Source of the DNA: JALZUR01 sp965205365
GTDB lineage: Bacteria; Bdellovibrionota; Bdellovibrionia; Bdellovibrionales; UBA1609
Length of the DNA stretch: 64,000 nucleotides
Reading direction: 5' to 3'
Assembly: GCA_965205365.1 (NCBI GenBank)
Contig: CBDBGT010000005.1
Location: 62,001-126,000 of the forward strand
Shown: positions 53,973-62,399 of the stretch, piece after piece
Numbering within the stretch: position 1 is the first letter of the stretch
How the letters are laid out: the number at the start of each line of letters is the position of its first letter
Made by a program: the position numbers and the translations under genes
Notes under the pieces: generated by a model
Told to the model about the DNA's origin: nothing
Seen by the model: only the letters and a program-made list of their open reading frames with translations
Databases searched by the model: none

Positions 53973-54845
53973 ATGAAATGCTATGCTTTATTTCTTTTGT
54001 TTTATTCCTTAAATGCTTTATCACAAATAAATACAGCAAAGACTCTCGGCTTTGCTGGCGTAGGTAGTGTTAATGCTGAATCTACAAACTCAAGCCTACT
54101 TCAAAACCCTGCAGCTTTGAGTTTAAATGCAGATTTAGAATTTGGTGGAGGCTATGGGTATGGGGAAGCACCTTTAGGTATAAAGCAGAAAAATTATTAT
54201 GCTTGGAGTAAGGACAGCCTTTCTTCTTCTTTTAAAACCCGTAGAAACAATAGAGTTAAGAGCTTCATGAACAGTGGACAAGAATCGTTTCCTTTTGCTG
54301 CCGCAGTTTATTTTAGTAATTATGAAAGAAATTTCGAAAAGTATAAATTTTATAAACTTGCTTTTTCACGTATTATTACTAAAAAAATTAGTTTTGGAGG
54401 CGCTTTAAACTACTTAGATGGAAAACCAAAAAATGTGCATCTTGATAAATGGGTAGGTGATTTAGGTTTAGTATATAGAAGATCTAAGACAGTTCACCTA
54501 GGCGTTTCATGGCTTAATTTAAACTCTAGTAATAACATGATGAAAAAACTTAGATTCGGTGGAGCCTTTGGGCGACCTAACCTGGCTCGAATATTTCTAG
54601 ATACTGAATACAACTTAGAGAGTATCTCAAATAAGTGGTCCTTTGGCTTTGGATTTGAGGCTAAAGTTAGAAAATTTTTTGCTTTTAGAAGCGGTTTTTT
54701 TACTTCAGCAGGGGGTATTAAGGACTATTTAGGGCTAGGAGTAAGTTTTATGGGCCCTAAGTTTAAGCTACACTACGGCACAAAGACTAAAATGAAATCT
54801 AAGGTCGCACTGCACAGCGTTGACTTCTCTTTGCCTCTCTGGTAG
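53973..54845 (+). CDS. Predicted outer-membrane beta-barrel protein
   Basis: A 290-aa protein with a signal peptide (MKCYALFLLFYSLNALSQ) followed by TLGFAGVGSVNAESTNSSLL and NPAALSLN, a start typical of PorV/FadL-like outer-membrane proteins. Alternating aromatic/hydrophobic strands follow (FAAAVYFSNYERNFEKYKFY, FGGALNYLDG, LGLVYRRSKTVHLGVSWLNL), ending in a strand with terminal Trp (VDFSLPLW), the BAM recognition style. Probably located in the outer membrane; cargo unknown. Confidence 0.7.
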   Translation: MKCYALFLLFYSLNALSQINTAKTLGFAGVGSVNAESTNSSLLQNPAALSLNADLEFGGGYGYGEAPLGIKQKNYYAWSKDSLSSSFKTRRNNRVKSFMNSGQESFPFAAAVYFSNYERNFEKYKFYKLAFSRIITKKISFGGALNYLDGKPKNVHLDKWVGDLGLVYRRSKTVHLGVSWLNLNSSNNMMKKLRFGGAFGRPNLARIFLDTEYNLESISNKWSFGFGFEAKVRKFFAFRSGFFTSAGGIKDYLGLGVSFMGPKFKLHYGTKTKMKSKVALHSVDFSLPLW

Positions 54846-54886
54846 CTAAAAGTGTTTTCAAAAAACTTCTTTTAAGGGAGATAAAA

Positions 54887-55018
54887 ATGGCCTCAGCCAC
54901 AAAAAAAACAAAATTAATTCGTAAAAACAAACATAAAAACTCTGGTAAAGTTAGAAAAACAAAGAGTCAAAATAAAGGCACTACAGTTACTAAAGAAGTT
55001 CTTTTTGACAATAACTAA
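54887..55018 (+). CDS. 43-aa strongly basic protein
   Basis: ATG 54887 lies behind AAGGGAG and the frame ends at TAA 55018. The product is Lys/Arg/Asn-rich: TKLIRKNKHKNSGKVRKTKS then NKGTTVTKEVLFDN. I recall similar short basic proteins ending in a GTT...ELF-type tail in related bacteria, which suggests nucleic-acid or ribosome binding. The clear ribosome site and the acidic, non-repetitive tail favour a real gene. Confidence 0.6.
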   Translation: MASATKKTKLIRKNKHKNSGKVRKTKSQNKGTTVTKEVLFDNN

Positions 55019-55199
55019 AAATGGCATTGTTGCACATAGGCACTGAACCTAGACCAACAACTTGAAAATCTTCACCCACCCTAAATTCAATTAAACATAC
55101 CAAGGAGGGTTAAAGTGGGTAAAAGACTTAAAACACTCCTGGCTTAAACAGATTACAGGACCAGGGTTTTAAAAAATTTATTCTGATTTTTCAATGAAA

Positions 55200-55832
55200 G
55201 CCATCTTAACGCCCTCATTTTTTAAACTTCCGCTTTGAGAAACTCAAAGGTTTATTCAAAGTCTTTTTAAGCTTTTAAAGTTTAATCTACCAACACCAAA
55301 TTATTCAACCCTTTCATAACGCCTTAAAAAACTAGAAATTAAACTTAGAAAAATACAATCAAAAGCCAAGAAAATTCATATTGTTATTGATTAAGCGGGT
55401 TTAAAAGTTTTTGGTGAAGGTGAGTGGAAAGTACGTCACCATGGCTATTTAAAGTGTAGAACTTAAATGAAATTACATTTAGCTCTGGATGAAGAAGAAA
55501 TTTTATCAATGTGTTTAAGTGAAAATTCTTTTAAAGATAACCAAGTTTTTAATGATTTAGTTAAAGGCTTAAAGGGTGAAGTTTCACACGTTAGTGCTCA
55601 TGAAACTTATGATGATTCAAAAATTTATGATAAGTGTGAAAAACTCGGGATAAATCCGTTAATACCTCCAAAGAAAAATTCAAAGTTAAAACATCACGAC
55701 AACAGCAAAGCTAAGCCTATTAAACGAGACGAAGTTTTAAGAAATATAAAAAAATTAGGAAGGAAACGGTGGAAATTAAAATCTAGTTACTCAAAAAAAT
55801 CAATTTCTCAAACAGCCATGTATTGTTTTTAA
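55200..55832 (+). pseudogene. Decayed IS5-family transposase
   Basis: Fragments in changing frames read QRFIQSLFKLLKFNLPTPNY, then AGLKVFGEGEWKVRHHGYLK, then from 55467 an open frame MKLHLALDEEEI, VSHVSAHETYDDSKIYDKC, NPLIPPKKNSKLK and KLGRKRWKLKSSYSKKS. These are successive parts of an IS5-type transposase with stops between them and no C-terminal end. The 448 bp between 55019 and 55466 hold only this debris. Confidence 0.75.
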
Positions 55833-56018
55833 AAGTCAGTTTAATAAAGCCGCAATAAAATGTAAGATTTTAAACAAATTTTCATGCCCTTTTGCTCTTT
55901 AAAATTTAAATCACAAAGCCACTGGCTTCATGTGCAACAACACCACTAAGAATATAAAAATTTAAACTAAATCTAAGGCTCCACCAATTAATAACTACTA
56001 TAGCTTACACTCTCTTTT

Positions 56019-56393
56019 TTAAGCTTCATCTTCATCGCCCTCATTAACTGTATTCATCAAATTTTCAAGGTTCACAATATCTTGTGGCCGTATTTTCAAC
56101 AACCAACCTTCTTCAGTACTATCATCAAAAAGTAATGTAGGGTCATCAACAATTGTAGCATTGACTTCAATGACTTCACCTTCAAATGGAGAATATATAT
56201 TTATTGGTCCCTGGTCAGTTTCAACTTCACCGCAAATCTCTTCAGGACTAACCTCACCACCTTCTTCAGGCAAATCAACTCCCCAAACTTCATTGACATC
56301 ATCAAACATATCTTGCTTAACCCCAATAATTAAAATGTCTTCTTCAGATTTTGCCCACAACTCATCAGTAAGTTCAATTTCATCGTCAATCAT
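56019..56393 (-). CDS. GcvH-like protein lacking the lipoylated lysine
   Basis: A 124-aa acidic protein with the hybrid-motif fold of glycine cleavage H proteins: IIGVKQDMFDDVNEVWGVDL, PEEGGEVSPEE, then IYSPFEGEVIEVNATIVDDP and EEGWLLKIRP. In true GcvH the sequence before YSP contains the modified Lys (ESVKAxSDLYSP). Here it reads ETDQGPINIYSP, with no Lys, so it cannot carry lipoate in the usual way. There is no other gcv gene in the window. The ATG at 56393 has GGGGAG upstream. A structural or regulatory role seems more likely. Confidence 0.75.
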   Translation of the reverse strand: MIDDEIELTDELWAKSEEDILIIGVKQDMFDDVNEVWGVDLPEEGGEVSPEEICGEVETDQGPINIYSPFEGEVIEVNATIVDDPTLLFDDSTEEGWLLKIRPQDIVNLENLMNTVNEGDEDEA

Positions 56394-56582
56394 ATGACTC
56401 CCCTTTCCCCATAAATATTATTACACGGAGCTATTTTCTCCAAGACAATAGGTTTTAAGTAAATTGTACCAGCCTAAGGGCTACTTTAAAAACATTACCT
56501 TTAAAAAAACCCTACCTTTTATTCAAACTTACAAACTCTAAGGGCTTTAGGATTTTAACATTTTTAACCTGACCCACTCTCA

Positions 56583-56673
56583 GCTTAAAATTCTTCAAAA
56601 ATATGGCTATTTAACTATGCTCTTAACGATTTTAACTCCTTAGTCTAGTGGCAACAAATTAAGGAAAGAGGGG
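56583..56673 (+). repeat. R3: ISL3-end repeat upstream of the second FGE cassette
   Basis: Plus-strand copy of the ~100-bp repeat, sharing GCTCTTAACGATTTTAACT and GTGGCAACAAATTAAGGAAA with R4. Translation gives KILQKYGYLT, the ISL3-type transposase C-terminus. It lies 116 bp upstream of the FGE-like gene. The same upstream position is occupied by R2 in the other cassette. Confidence 0.75.
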
Positions 56674-56789
56674 TAACTTTGTAAAATTTATTACTAAGTA
56701 GCAACTTATTTACAAAAAAGAGTATTTTTATGGAATTCTAAATATTTTATATGTTACTGGTTTAAGTTGATATTTAACTAGGAAAAAGT

Positions 56790-58065
56790 ATGAAAAATTT
56801 AACATTTTTATTTACTATGGTTTACCTTTTTCTTTTATTTTTTCTTTCTCAAAATGTTTGGGCAAGGCTTTGTGCTGATATTCTCCTTAATTCTAACAAC
56901 CCCACTTTATCCACTGGTATTGACAAACCAGTTTTAAAAGAAGTTAAAACTAGAAAAGCAAGAGCGATAAAAAGTCTAACTAACATAACACCAGAGCATG
57001 AGGAGGAAATAAATCGGGCTATAAAAGGTTCAGCAAGTTTTCGTATGAACCTTGATATAGCTAAAGCCGAGGGTCAGCAAGGGGCTCACTTAACAGATTT
57101 AGAGGCCAACTTCACTCAAAAGCACGAGGGGTTACTCCAGTATTTAGAACAACATAGAATTATGACACAGTCTGAATTAATGGAAAAAATAAGAAACCAT
57201 ATTCGCCAGATACAAAAAAATCACACTACTGAGAAAAGATCAGAAGATGAGGCAAAAAAGGAAGAAGAAAGGCGTAGAAAAGAACAAGAACAAAAAATTA
57301 AAGAATCAATTATTGATGGCAGTCATATGGTTTTTCACCCTATTAAGCCAGGTGAATTCATTATGGGTGATAAAGAAACCGGAATGTTTAAAAATAAAAT
57401 CACAAAGCCCTTTGATATGATGGCCACTCAGACCACTCAAGTGATATGGAGAAAAGTAACACAACTCGCCCAAAAAGAGTTTGGAGATAAATATAAAGAA
57501 TTAATCTTAGACCCATCGCGGTTTAAGGGAGACCTTAAGCCTGTAGAGAGGGTCTCTTATGAAGATGTTGACTTGTGGATCAGTGCTTTAAACGAATTGT
57601 CACAAATGGGGCATGCTGGTCTTAAAGAAGTTATTCTAAGCCATAAACAGGGTCATACCTACAGGTTTCTCACAGAGGCTGAGTGGGATTTTGTTGTTAA
57701 AGGGCGGGGGCAGTACAATGAAGCCTACCATTTTGGTAGCAAAGAGTCTGACTTAGGAGAATATGCTTGGTTTCGTAAAAATGCTCAAAATCAAACCCAT
57801 GAGGTTTTGCACAGAAAAAGCCTCTGGTTATTAATGGTAAAAAATTTTACGATATGTTTGGGAATGGACAGGAACCTGGTATGATAAGTATCCAACCTCA
57901 CCACAGGTGAACTGGAATGGCCCTAGTAGTGGCTCGGGCTTTGTGATTCGTGGCGGTAGCTGGTTCAGCCTCGCTCAGTTTGTGCGGTCGGCGAATCGTG
58001 ACTACGAGTGGCCGCGTAATCGTAGAAGTATTGTTGGGTTCCGCCTTGCGAGGACTGTCCATTAA
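56790..58065 (+). pseudogene. FGE-like (C-type-lectin fold) exported protein with variable region; two frameshifts
   Basis: Signal peptide (FTMVYLFLLFFLSQNVWA), then RLCADILLNSNN, a Lys/Glu-rich coiled coil (residues ~75-175) and an FGE-sulfatase domain from ~180 (HPIKPGEFIMGDKETG, YRFLTEAEWDFVVKGRG). The first frame ends at 57884. The domain continues in two other frames: KPLVINGKKFYDMFGN, then WTGTWYDKYPTSPQVNWNG and the variable region to TAA 58065. The second shift fits a ~10-bp deletion between GGGAATG repeats that removed the usual GNVWEW turn. A 700-bp near-identical copy is at 30116-31093. Confidence 0.8.
57931..58065 (+). other. Variable region B (DGR-type target)
   Basis: The 45 codons ending at TAA align gap-free with region A (44261-44398). 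I count 33 differing bases of 135, concentrated in codons 3-4, 12-17 and 24-35; codons 5-11, 18-23 and 36-39 are identical, silent positions included. Nearly all changed codons alter the amino acid. The block is much richer in G+C than its surroundings. The invariant 3' block GGGTTCCGCCTTG would correspond to the homing-initiation end. Confidence 0.75.
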
Positions 58066-58099
58066 CCATTAAGCCTTTTTACCTTTTTTAAAAAGTCTG

Positions 58100-58204
58100 G
58101 TTCTATTCTAAAAATTTTACAAAAATGTGGATATTTAAATTACAAATACGCTCTTAACGATTTTAACTACTTAGCCTAGTGGCAACAAATTAAGGAAAGA
58201 GGGC
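58100..58204 (+). repeat. R4: ISL3-end repeat downstream of the second FGE cassette
   Basis: Plus-strand copy of the repeat: TTTTACAAAAATGTGGATAT, GCTCTTAACGATTTTAACT and GTGGCAACAAATTAAGGAAA. In one frame it encodes ILKILQKCGYLNYKYALNDF. The deleted FGE copy at 30.1 kb joins to exactly this sequence (TGGTTCTATTCTAAAAATTT), showing that the deletion endpoint lay at the start of R1. Confidence 0.8.
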
Positions 58205-58313
58205 TTTAGGTATACAATTTTTTTACAGTTCATTACTTTTTTCAAAAGTAGTGGTGCTCCCTACTCTAATTTGAAAACACAAGGTACATCTTAACAGGCA
58301 AAGGAGCAAGGAT

Positions 58314-59078
58314 TTGATACACTTTATTAGAAATAACAAGACTGCTAATGCTAACGTGTCTTACAACAGTGCCACCGCTCAAGCCGTTACTAAATGCTTA
58401 CATTTTATTAAAAATGTACTCAAGCTTGATATAAAAATAGGGGTCTATGATTCTTCATGTCCAAAATATAAGTTTCTAGTCCAAACGGCTCAAACTAAAC
58501 CCTTTATTGAATTAAAAGAGAAAATTTTTATCCCTATATTTGCAAAAAATAGATCTATATGGGGCTTTATAGAAATCAACTGTAAATTAGAAAAACCCAC
58601 TCCCATTAAAGTTAGAAAAACTCTTCAAGCAATTAAAGACACCATTGAGCCTGAACTAGAAACCCTTTTAAATGATTTTCTTACAGATAATTCAAATTAC
58701 TCTCTTCTTGTCTTTGGGGGAAAACTTGAGAAGAGTTATAAAATGGCCTCAGATATTTTTCACAGTAAAAAGTTCACTTCATTTATTAATTTAACAGAAT
58801 GGATTCAACAAGATGATTCATTTTCATTAAAGACTTTACGTGAATTTTCTGACAGCCTTCTTTTTGTTCCTGAAATTCTTGATTTAAAGTCAAATGAACG
58901 CTCAATCCTAGCCCTTTACTCTATGCTCCCTGATAAATTAAAACAATCATCTTTAATTATTTGTACTAGGGTCTCTTTTAAAGCCCTATACTCTTTAATC
59001 AAAAATGAAAAAGGCTTTTTATCAACGTTTTCCACAAAAAAAACCCCTTTTAATAACTACCTTAAAAACCCCTTTTAA
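58314..59078 (+). CDS. Degenerate sigma-54-activator-like protein
   Basis: A 254-aa protein starting at TTG 58314 with AAGGAG upstream. The first ~110 residues look like a GAF-type domain (LDIKIGVYDSS, IFIPIFAKNRSIWGFIEINC). The rest resembles the AAA+ core of NtrC-type activators: a truncated start LLVFGGKLEKSYKMA, then SDSLLFVPEILDLKSNERSI and SLIICTRVSFKALYSL. The Walker A lysine motif and GAFTGA loop are missing and there is no HTH, so it cannot be a normal activator. It may act as a regulator lacking ATPase activity. Confidence 0.5.
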   Translation: MIHFIRNNKTANANVSYNSATAQAVTKCLHFIKNVLKLDIKIGVYDSSCPKYKFLVQTAQTKPFIELKEKIFIPIFAKNRSIWGFIEINCKLEKPTPIKVRKTLQAIKDTIEPELETLLNDFLTDNSNYSLLVFGGKLEKSYKMASDIFHSKKFTSFINLTEWIQQDDSFSLKTLREFSDSLLFVPEILDLKSNERSILALYSMLPDKLKQSSLIICTRVSFKALYSLIKNEKGFLSTFSTKKTPFNNYLKNPF

Positions 59079-59278
59079 ATACTAGTATTCTAGCTCCTAT
59101 ATCAATGGCAACAGACGCCCTAAAGGCCTTAAGCTTTTTTATTTTAAATAACCCTCCATAGATTTTAAATGCTTTTAAAATACTCATCCCAAGCTCACTT
59201 TCTTTTTAACTCCACTTTTAGTGTAAAAACTACCACTCACAACTTTATTACTCTACAATTAAAGTAGGGGGAATTATT

Positions 59279-60244
59279 TTGAATATTGATGTTGAAAATT
59301 TTATTGCTGAAAAATTAAACGTTGCTTTTCAAACTGTGCCTTTAACCGGAGATGCCGGAACTAGGCAGTACTTTAAGATTAAAAGTGAATTAGACAGCAA
59401 ATATATCCTCTGCGCTTATAAAAAAGATGAACTCACCTCTTTTGACTATTTTTTAAATATTAACAAAATGTTTAGAAAACATGATATAAATACGCCTAAT
59501 GTTGTACACGCTAGTAAGAACCTAGGCTTAATGATCCTTGAAGATCTTGGAAAAGTTACCCTAGAAGGTGCCTTTAAAGAAAAATTAAATCTTACTTTTT
59601 ATCAAAAAGCTATTGATGCTCTCATTAAAATTCAAAATATTAAAAAACACAAAGGCTCCATAGCCCACAGCTATGCATTTGATATTAAAAAATTAAACTG
59701 GGAGTTTAATTTCTCCTTAAAGCATATGACAAGCCTTTATTCTTTAGATATAAAATGTATAGACACAGTAAAATTAAAAAAAGAATTCAATTCAATTTCC
59801 ACACACTTATACTCTTTACCACAAGTAGTGACCCATAGAGATTACCACTCAAGAAACCTCATAGTTAAAAACAACGAAGTTTACGTTATTGATTTTCAAG
59901 ATGCTCGCTTAGGAAGCCCTTTCTATGATCTAACAAGTTTAATTGAAGACACCTATACAAATCTTCCCATTAAAACTAAAAATATTTTAATTCAATACTA
60001 TTTAAGCCATTCAAATATTTCTTTTGATGAAAATTTCAATAAAAACTACAATCTTCAAGCTTTACAAAGGTCTTTTAAGGCCTGTGGAAGTTTTGCAAGA
60101 TTAAAAAATATTATTAAAATAAATCGATACCTTAAATACCTTGCCCCATCTATTTTAAATATTAAAACCTACTTAAAAGAATTCAAAAATTACCCAGAGT
60201 TTCTAAAATTTATTAACCTATGCTCTAAAAAAGAAGGCCTATAG
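59279..60244 (+). CDS. amgK: Sugar kinase of the AmgK type (MurNAc/GlcNAc anomeric kinase)
   Basis: A 321-aa APH-fold kinase. TTG 59279 has AGGGGG seven bases upstream. The catalytic loop is THRDYHSRNLIVKNN and the metal-binding motif VIDFQDARLGSPFYDLTSL; the N-terminal PLTGDAGTRQYFKI is the typical AmgK phosphate-loop region. AmgK phosphorylates MurNAc at C1 in peptidoglycan recycling. The next gene, 1 bp after the stop, is MurU-like, which strongly supports this over an antibiotic kinase. Confidence 0.85.
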   Translation: MNIDVENFIAEKLNVAFQTVPLTGDAGTRQYFKIKSELDSKYILCAYKKDELTSFDYFLNINKMFRKHDINTPNVVHASKNLGLMILEDLGKVTLEGAFKEKLNLTFYQKAIDALIKIQNIKKHKGSIAHSYAFDIKKLNWEFNFSLKHMTSLYSLDIKCIDTVKLKKEFNSISTHLYSLPQVVTHRDYHSRNLIVKNNEVYVIDFQDARLGSPFYDLTSLIEDTYTNLPIKTKNILIQYYLSHSNISFDENFNKNYNLQALQRSFKACGSFARLKNIIKINRYLKYLAPSILNIKTYLKEFKNYPEFLKFINLCSKKEGL

Positions 60245-61204
60245 ATGACCAAATCTGCCTTTCTTTTAACAGCCGGGCTTGGAACACGATTCCAACCACA
60301 CACAAATTTCTTACCTAAGCCAGCACTCCCATTTTTTAATCTCCCTCAAGCTCTTTACCCTGCAGGACTTTTAAAAAAAAGTGGTGTTACTGAGTTTTTT
60401 TACAACTCTCACCATCTGCCAAAAAAGCTTGACAAAGCTTTAAGCCCTTTTTTCAAAAAAAACAGTATATTTGAGAAAGAAATTCTTTATAGTGCTGGAG
60501 GTATTGCAAATGCTAAAGAACATTTAGTTTCTGATGAACACTTTTGGGTTGTTAATGGAGATTCTTTTATTACAGCTTTAAACGATGAAGTTCTCTTAGA
60601 GGCTTACAATTTTCATTTAAAAACAAACTCAATAGCAACTCTCATTGGCATTAAAAAAACAAACCCCTCTTTAAATGGACTTGGTATAAACTCTAATAAT
60701 ATTCTTACTCATATTGCAAGAAGCCCTGATACACTACATTTTATAGGACTTTATATTTTTAGCAAAGAAATATTTAATTTTCTAAGTTCTAAAAAATCAC
60801 ATATTTTAAAAGATGTTTTATTAAAAAATTTTCCAGAAAAAGTTTCCGTATTTAATGCCAGTAAAGGCCTTACATGGTTTGAAACAGGAAATGAGTTAGA
60901 TTTTATAGATTGTCATAGAATTGAGGCCAAAAAAATTCTAGTGGAACAAGAAATGTCTTGTATTTATAAGATACATAAAATCTGGAATAAAAACCCAGAA
61001 ATTCTCCTTGAACAATTTTTAAAGAATAAAATTTGGGGTAAAAAAAGCTCTAACCCACATAATTCTGATTTTTTAATTCTTCCAGAGGACCTTAAAGATG
61101 ATTCTGGAAATTTTAAAACTTGTGTAATCACTAACGACCTTCTCCTCCCAAAAAATCAAATCTTTGAAAACAAGGTGCTAATCCATGCGTCCCAATGGAC
61201 TTAA
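60245..61204 (+). CDS. murU: MurNAc-1-phosphate uridylyltransferase-like nucleotidyltransferase
   Basis: A 319-aa NTP_transferase protein. LLTAGLGTRFQPHTNFLPKP is the nucleotide-binding signature (LAAGxGTRxxPxTxxxPKP), followed by FYNSHHLPKKL, YSAGGIANAKEHL and WVVNGDSFI (metal Asp). With amgK it would form UDP-MurNAc and bypass de novo synthesis. It is ~90 residues longer than Pseudomonas MurU; the C-terminal part (from about 225) is unrecognised. Its 3' end overlaps anmK by 27 bases, convergently. Confidence 0.8.
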   Translation: MTKSAFLLTAGLGTRFQPHTNFLPKPALPFFNLPQALYPAGLLKKSGVTEFFYNSHHLPKKLDKALSPFFKKNSIFEKEILYSAGGIANAKEHLVSDEHFWVVNGDSFITALNDEVLLEAYNFHLKTNSIATLIGIKKTNPSLNGLGINSNNILTHIARSPDTLHFIGLYIFSKEIFNFLSSKKSHILKDVLLKNFPEKVSVFNASKGLTWFETGNELDFIDCHRIEAKKILVEQEMSCIYKIHKIWNKNPEILLEQFLKNKIWGKKSSNPHNSDFLILPEDLKDDSGNFKTCVITNDLLLPKNQIFENKVLIHASQWT

Positions 61205-62245
61205 AACTTTATTAACACCCATATAAGATAAGTCTGGTTTAATGCCTAAAACCTTATATCTAGCTAGAAGAGCAAATGCTCCACCTTCTACAGCCTGAAC
61301 GGGCCAACCAATATCTTCACTTGTTAAAACTTTAATTCCCCTTAAGGATTTCTCTAATCTTTTTAAAAGATAGTGGTTGTATGCCCCTCCGCCAGATACA
61401 ATAAGGAGTCTAATTTTTCTATTTTTTATTTTATTAATTATAGGAAGTATTGTGATTTCTGAAAGAGTCGCTAAAATATCTGGAGACGATAGATTTTTCA
61501 TTTTCTTTAAAATTTTATCTAATTCAATTTCAGAAAAATCCTTTCTTCCACAACTTTTTGGAGCTTTCTTTTTAAAAAATTTATTTACAGCAATATAGCC
61601 TTTAGCTAGTTTTATATCAGGTATGCCTTTTAAAGCTATTTTACCTCCACAATCAAAATCTTTAGAGAAAAGTTTTCTCATTGCTCCATCTAAAAAAATA
61701 TTCCCAGGACCAATATCTGTTGCACTTAATTTTTTATTTTCTTTAAACGTAATATTAGACACACCACCTATATTTAAAAAACCCCAATTTTTTTTATTCC
61801 CCATTATAACATTATGAAAAAGAGGTGCTAACGGAGCCCCCTGCCCTCCAATACTTAGGATTTTAGATCTAAAGTCACTCACCACAGGAACATTAAAGCG
61901 TTTTAAATAAGAGGGCTCACCTATTTGTGCTGTTGCCTCTAAAGCTTGATGAAAAACTGTTTGCCCGTGAAGACCAATTAAATTTATTTTCCATTTTTTT
62001 GCTCTTTGAATTTTATCAAGAGAATGAGCATAGAATTTCCCTAATTTAAAATGTAGGCGCTGAGAGTCTCTAAAACTCATTCTACCTTCAGCCAATTCCA
62101 ATAACGCTCTTTTCATACCCTTAGGATACACAATAGATCCCATATCTTTGTATTTAAGCTCTTTTATATTTTGCTCTACCAATATAAAATCAACACCATC
62201 TAAGCTTGTGCCACTCATAATTCCAACAATATTTAATTTTTTCAC
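61178..62245 (-). CDS. anmK: Anhydro-N-acetylmuramic acid kinase
   Basis: A 355-aa kinase that opens and phosphorylates anhydroMurNAc to MurNAc-6-phosphate. Signatures are VGIMSGTSLDGVDFILVE at the N-terminus, GLHGQTVFHQ, NIGGVSNITF, TDIGPGNIFLDG and LIVSGGGAYNHYLLKRL. It is convergent with amgK-murU and completes the recycling entry step. The MurNAc-6-phosphate phosphatase (MupP) or etherase (MurQ) is not in the window. Confidence 0.95.
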   Translation of the reverse strand: MKKLNIVGIMSGTSLDGVDFILVEQNIKELKYKDMGSIVYPKGMKRALLELAEGRMSFRDSQRLHFKLGKFYAHSLDKIQRAKKWKINLIGLHGQTVFHQALEATAQIGEPSYLKRFNVPVVSDFRSKILSIGGQGAPLAPLFHNVIMGNKKNWGFLNIGGVSNITFKENKKLSATDIGPGNIFLDGAMRKLFSKDFDCGGKIALKGIPDIKLAKGYIAVNKFFKKKAPKSCGRKDFSEIELDKILKKMKNLSSPDILATLSEITILPIINKIKNRKIRLLIVSGGGAYNHYLLKRLEKSLRGIKVLTSEDIGWPVQAVEGGAFALLARYKVLGIKPDLSYMGVNKVLSPLGRMD

Positions 62246-62399
62246 TTTCTCCGCTCCATTATCTTATGCTTCATTATTTACCATACTTTGCCTTAACTCT
62301 CATAGAGAATTTTTTCCTTTCTCTTAACCTCTTATTCTCATACTATTAAAAACCAGTAGTTTTTAATAAACATAAAACTATTTAACCAGTGGAGTTTAA

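Noticed and set aside
56790..58065. Active formylglycine-generating enzyme
   Set aside because: The catalytic cysteines of true FGE are absent and the C-terminus follows the DGR/C-type-lectin pattern; the fold is FGE-like but the enzyme activity is not supported.
59279..60244. Aminoglycoside resistance kinase
   Set aside because: The APH fold is shared, but coupling to a MurU-like gene and the nearby anmK fit AmgK much better.
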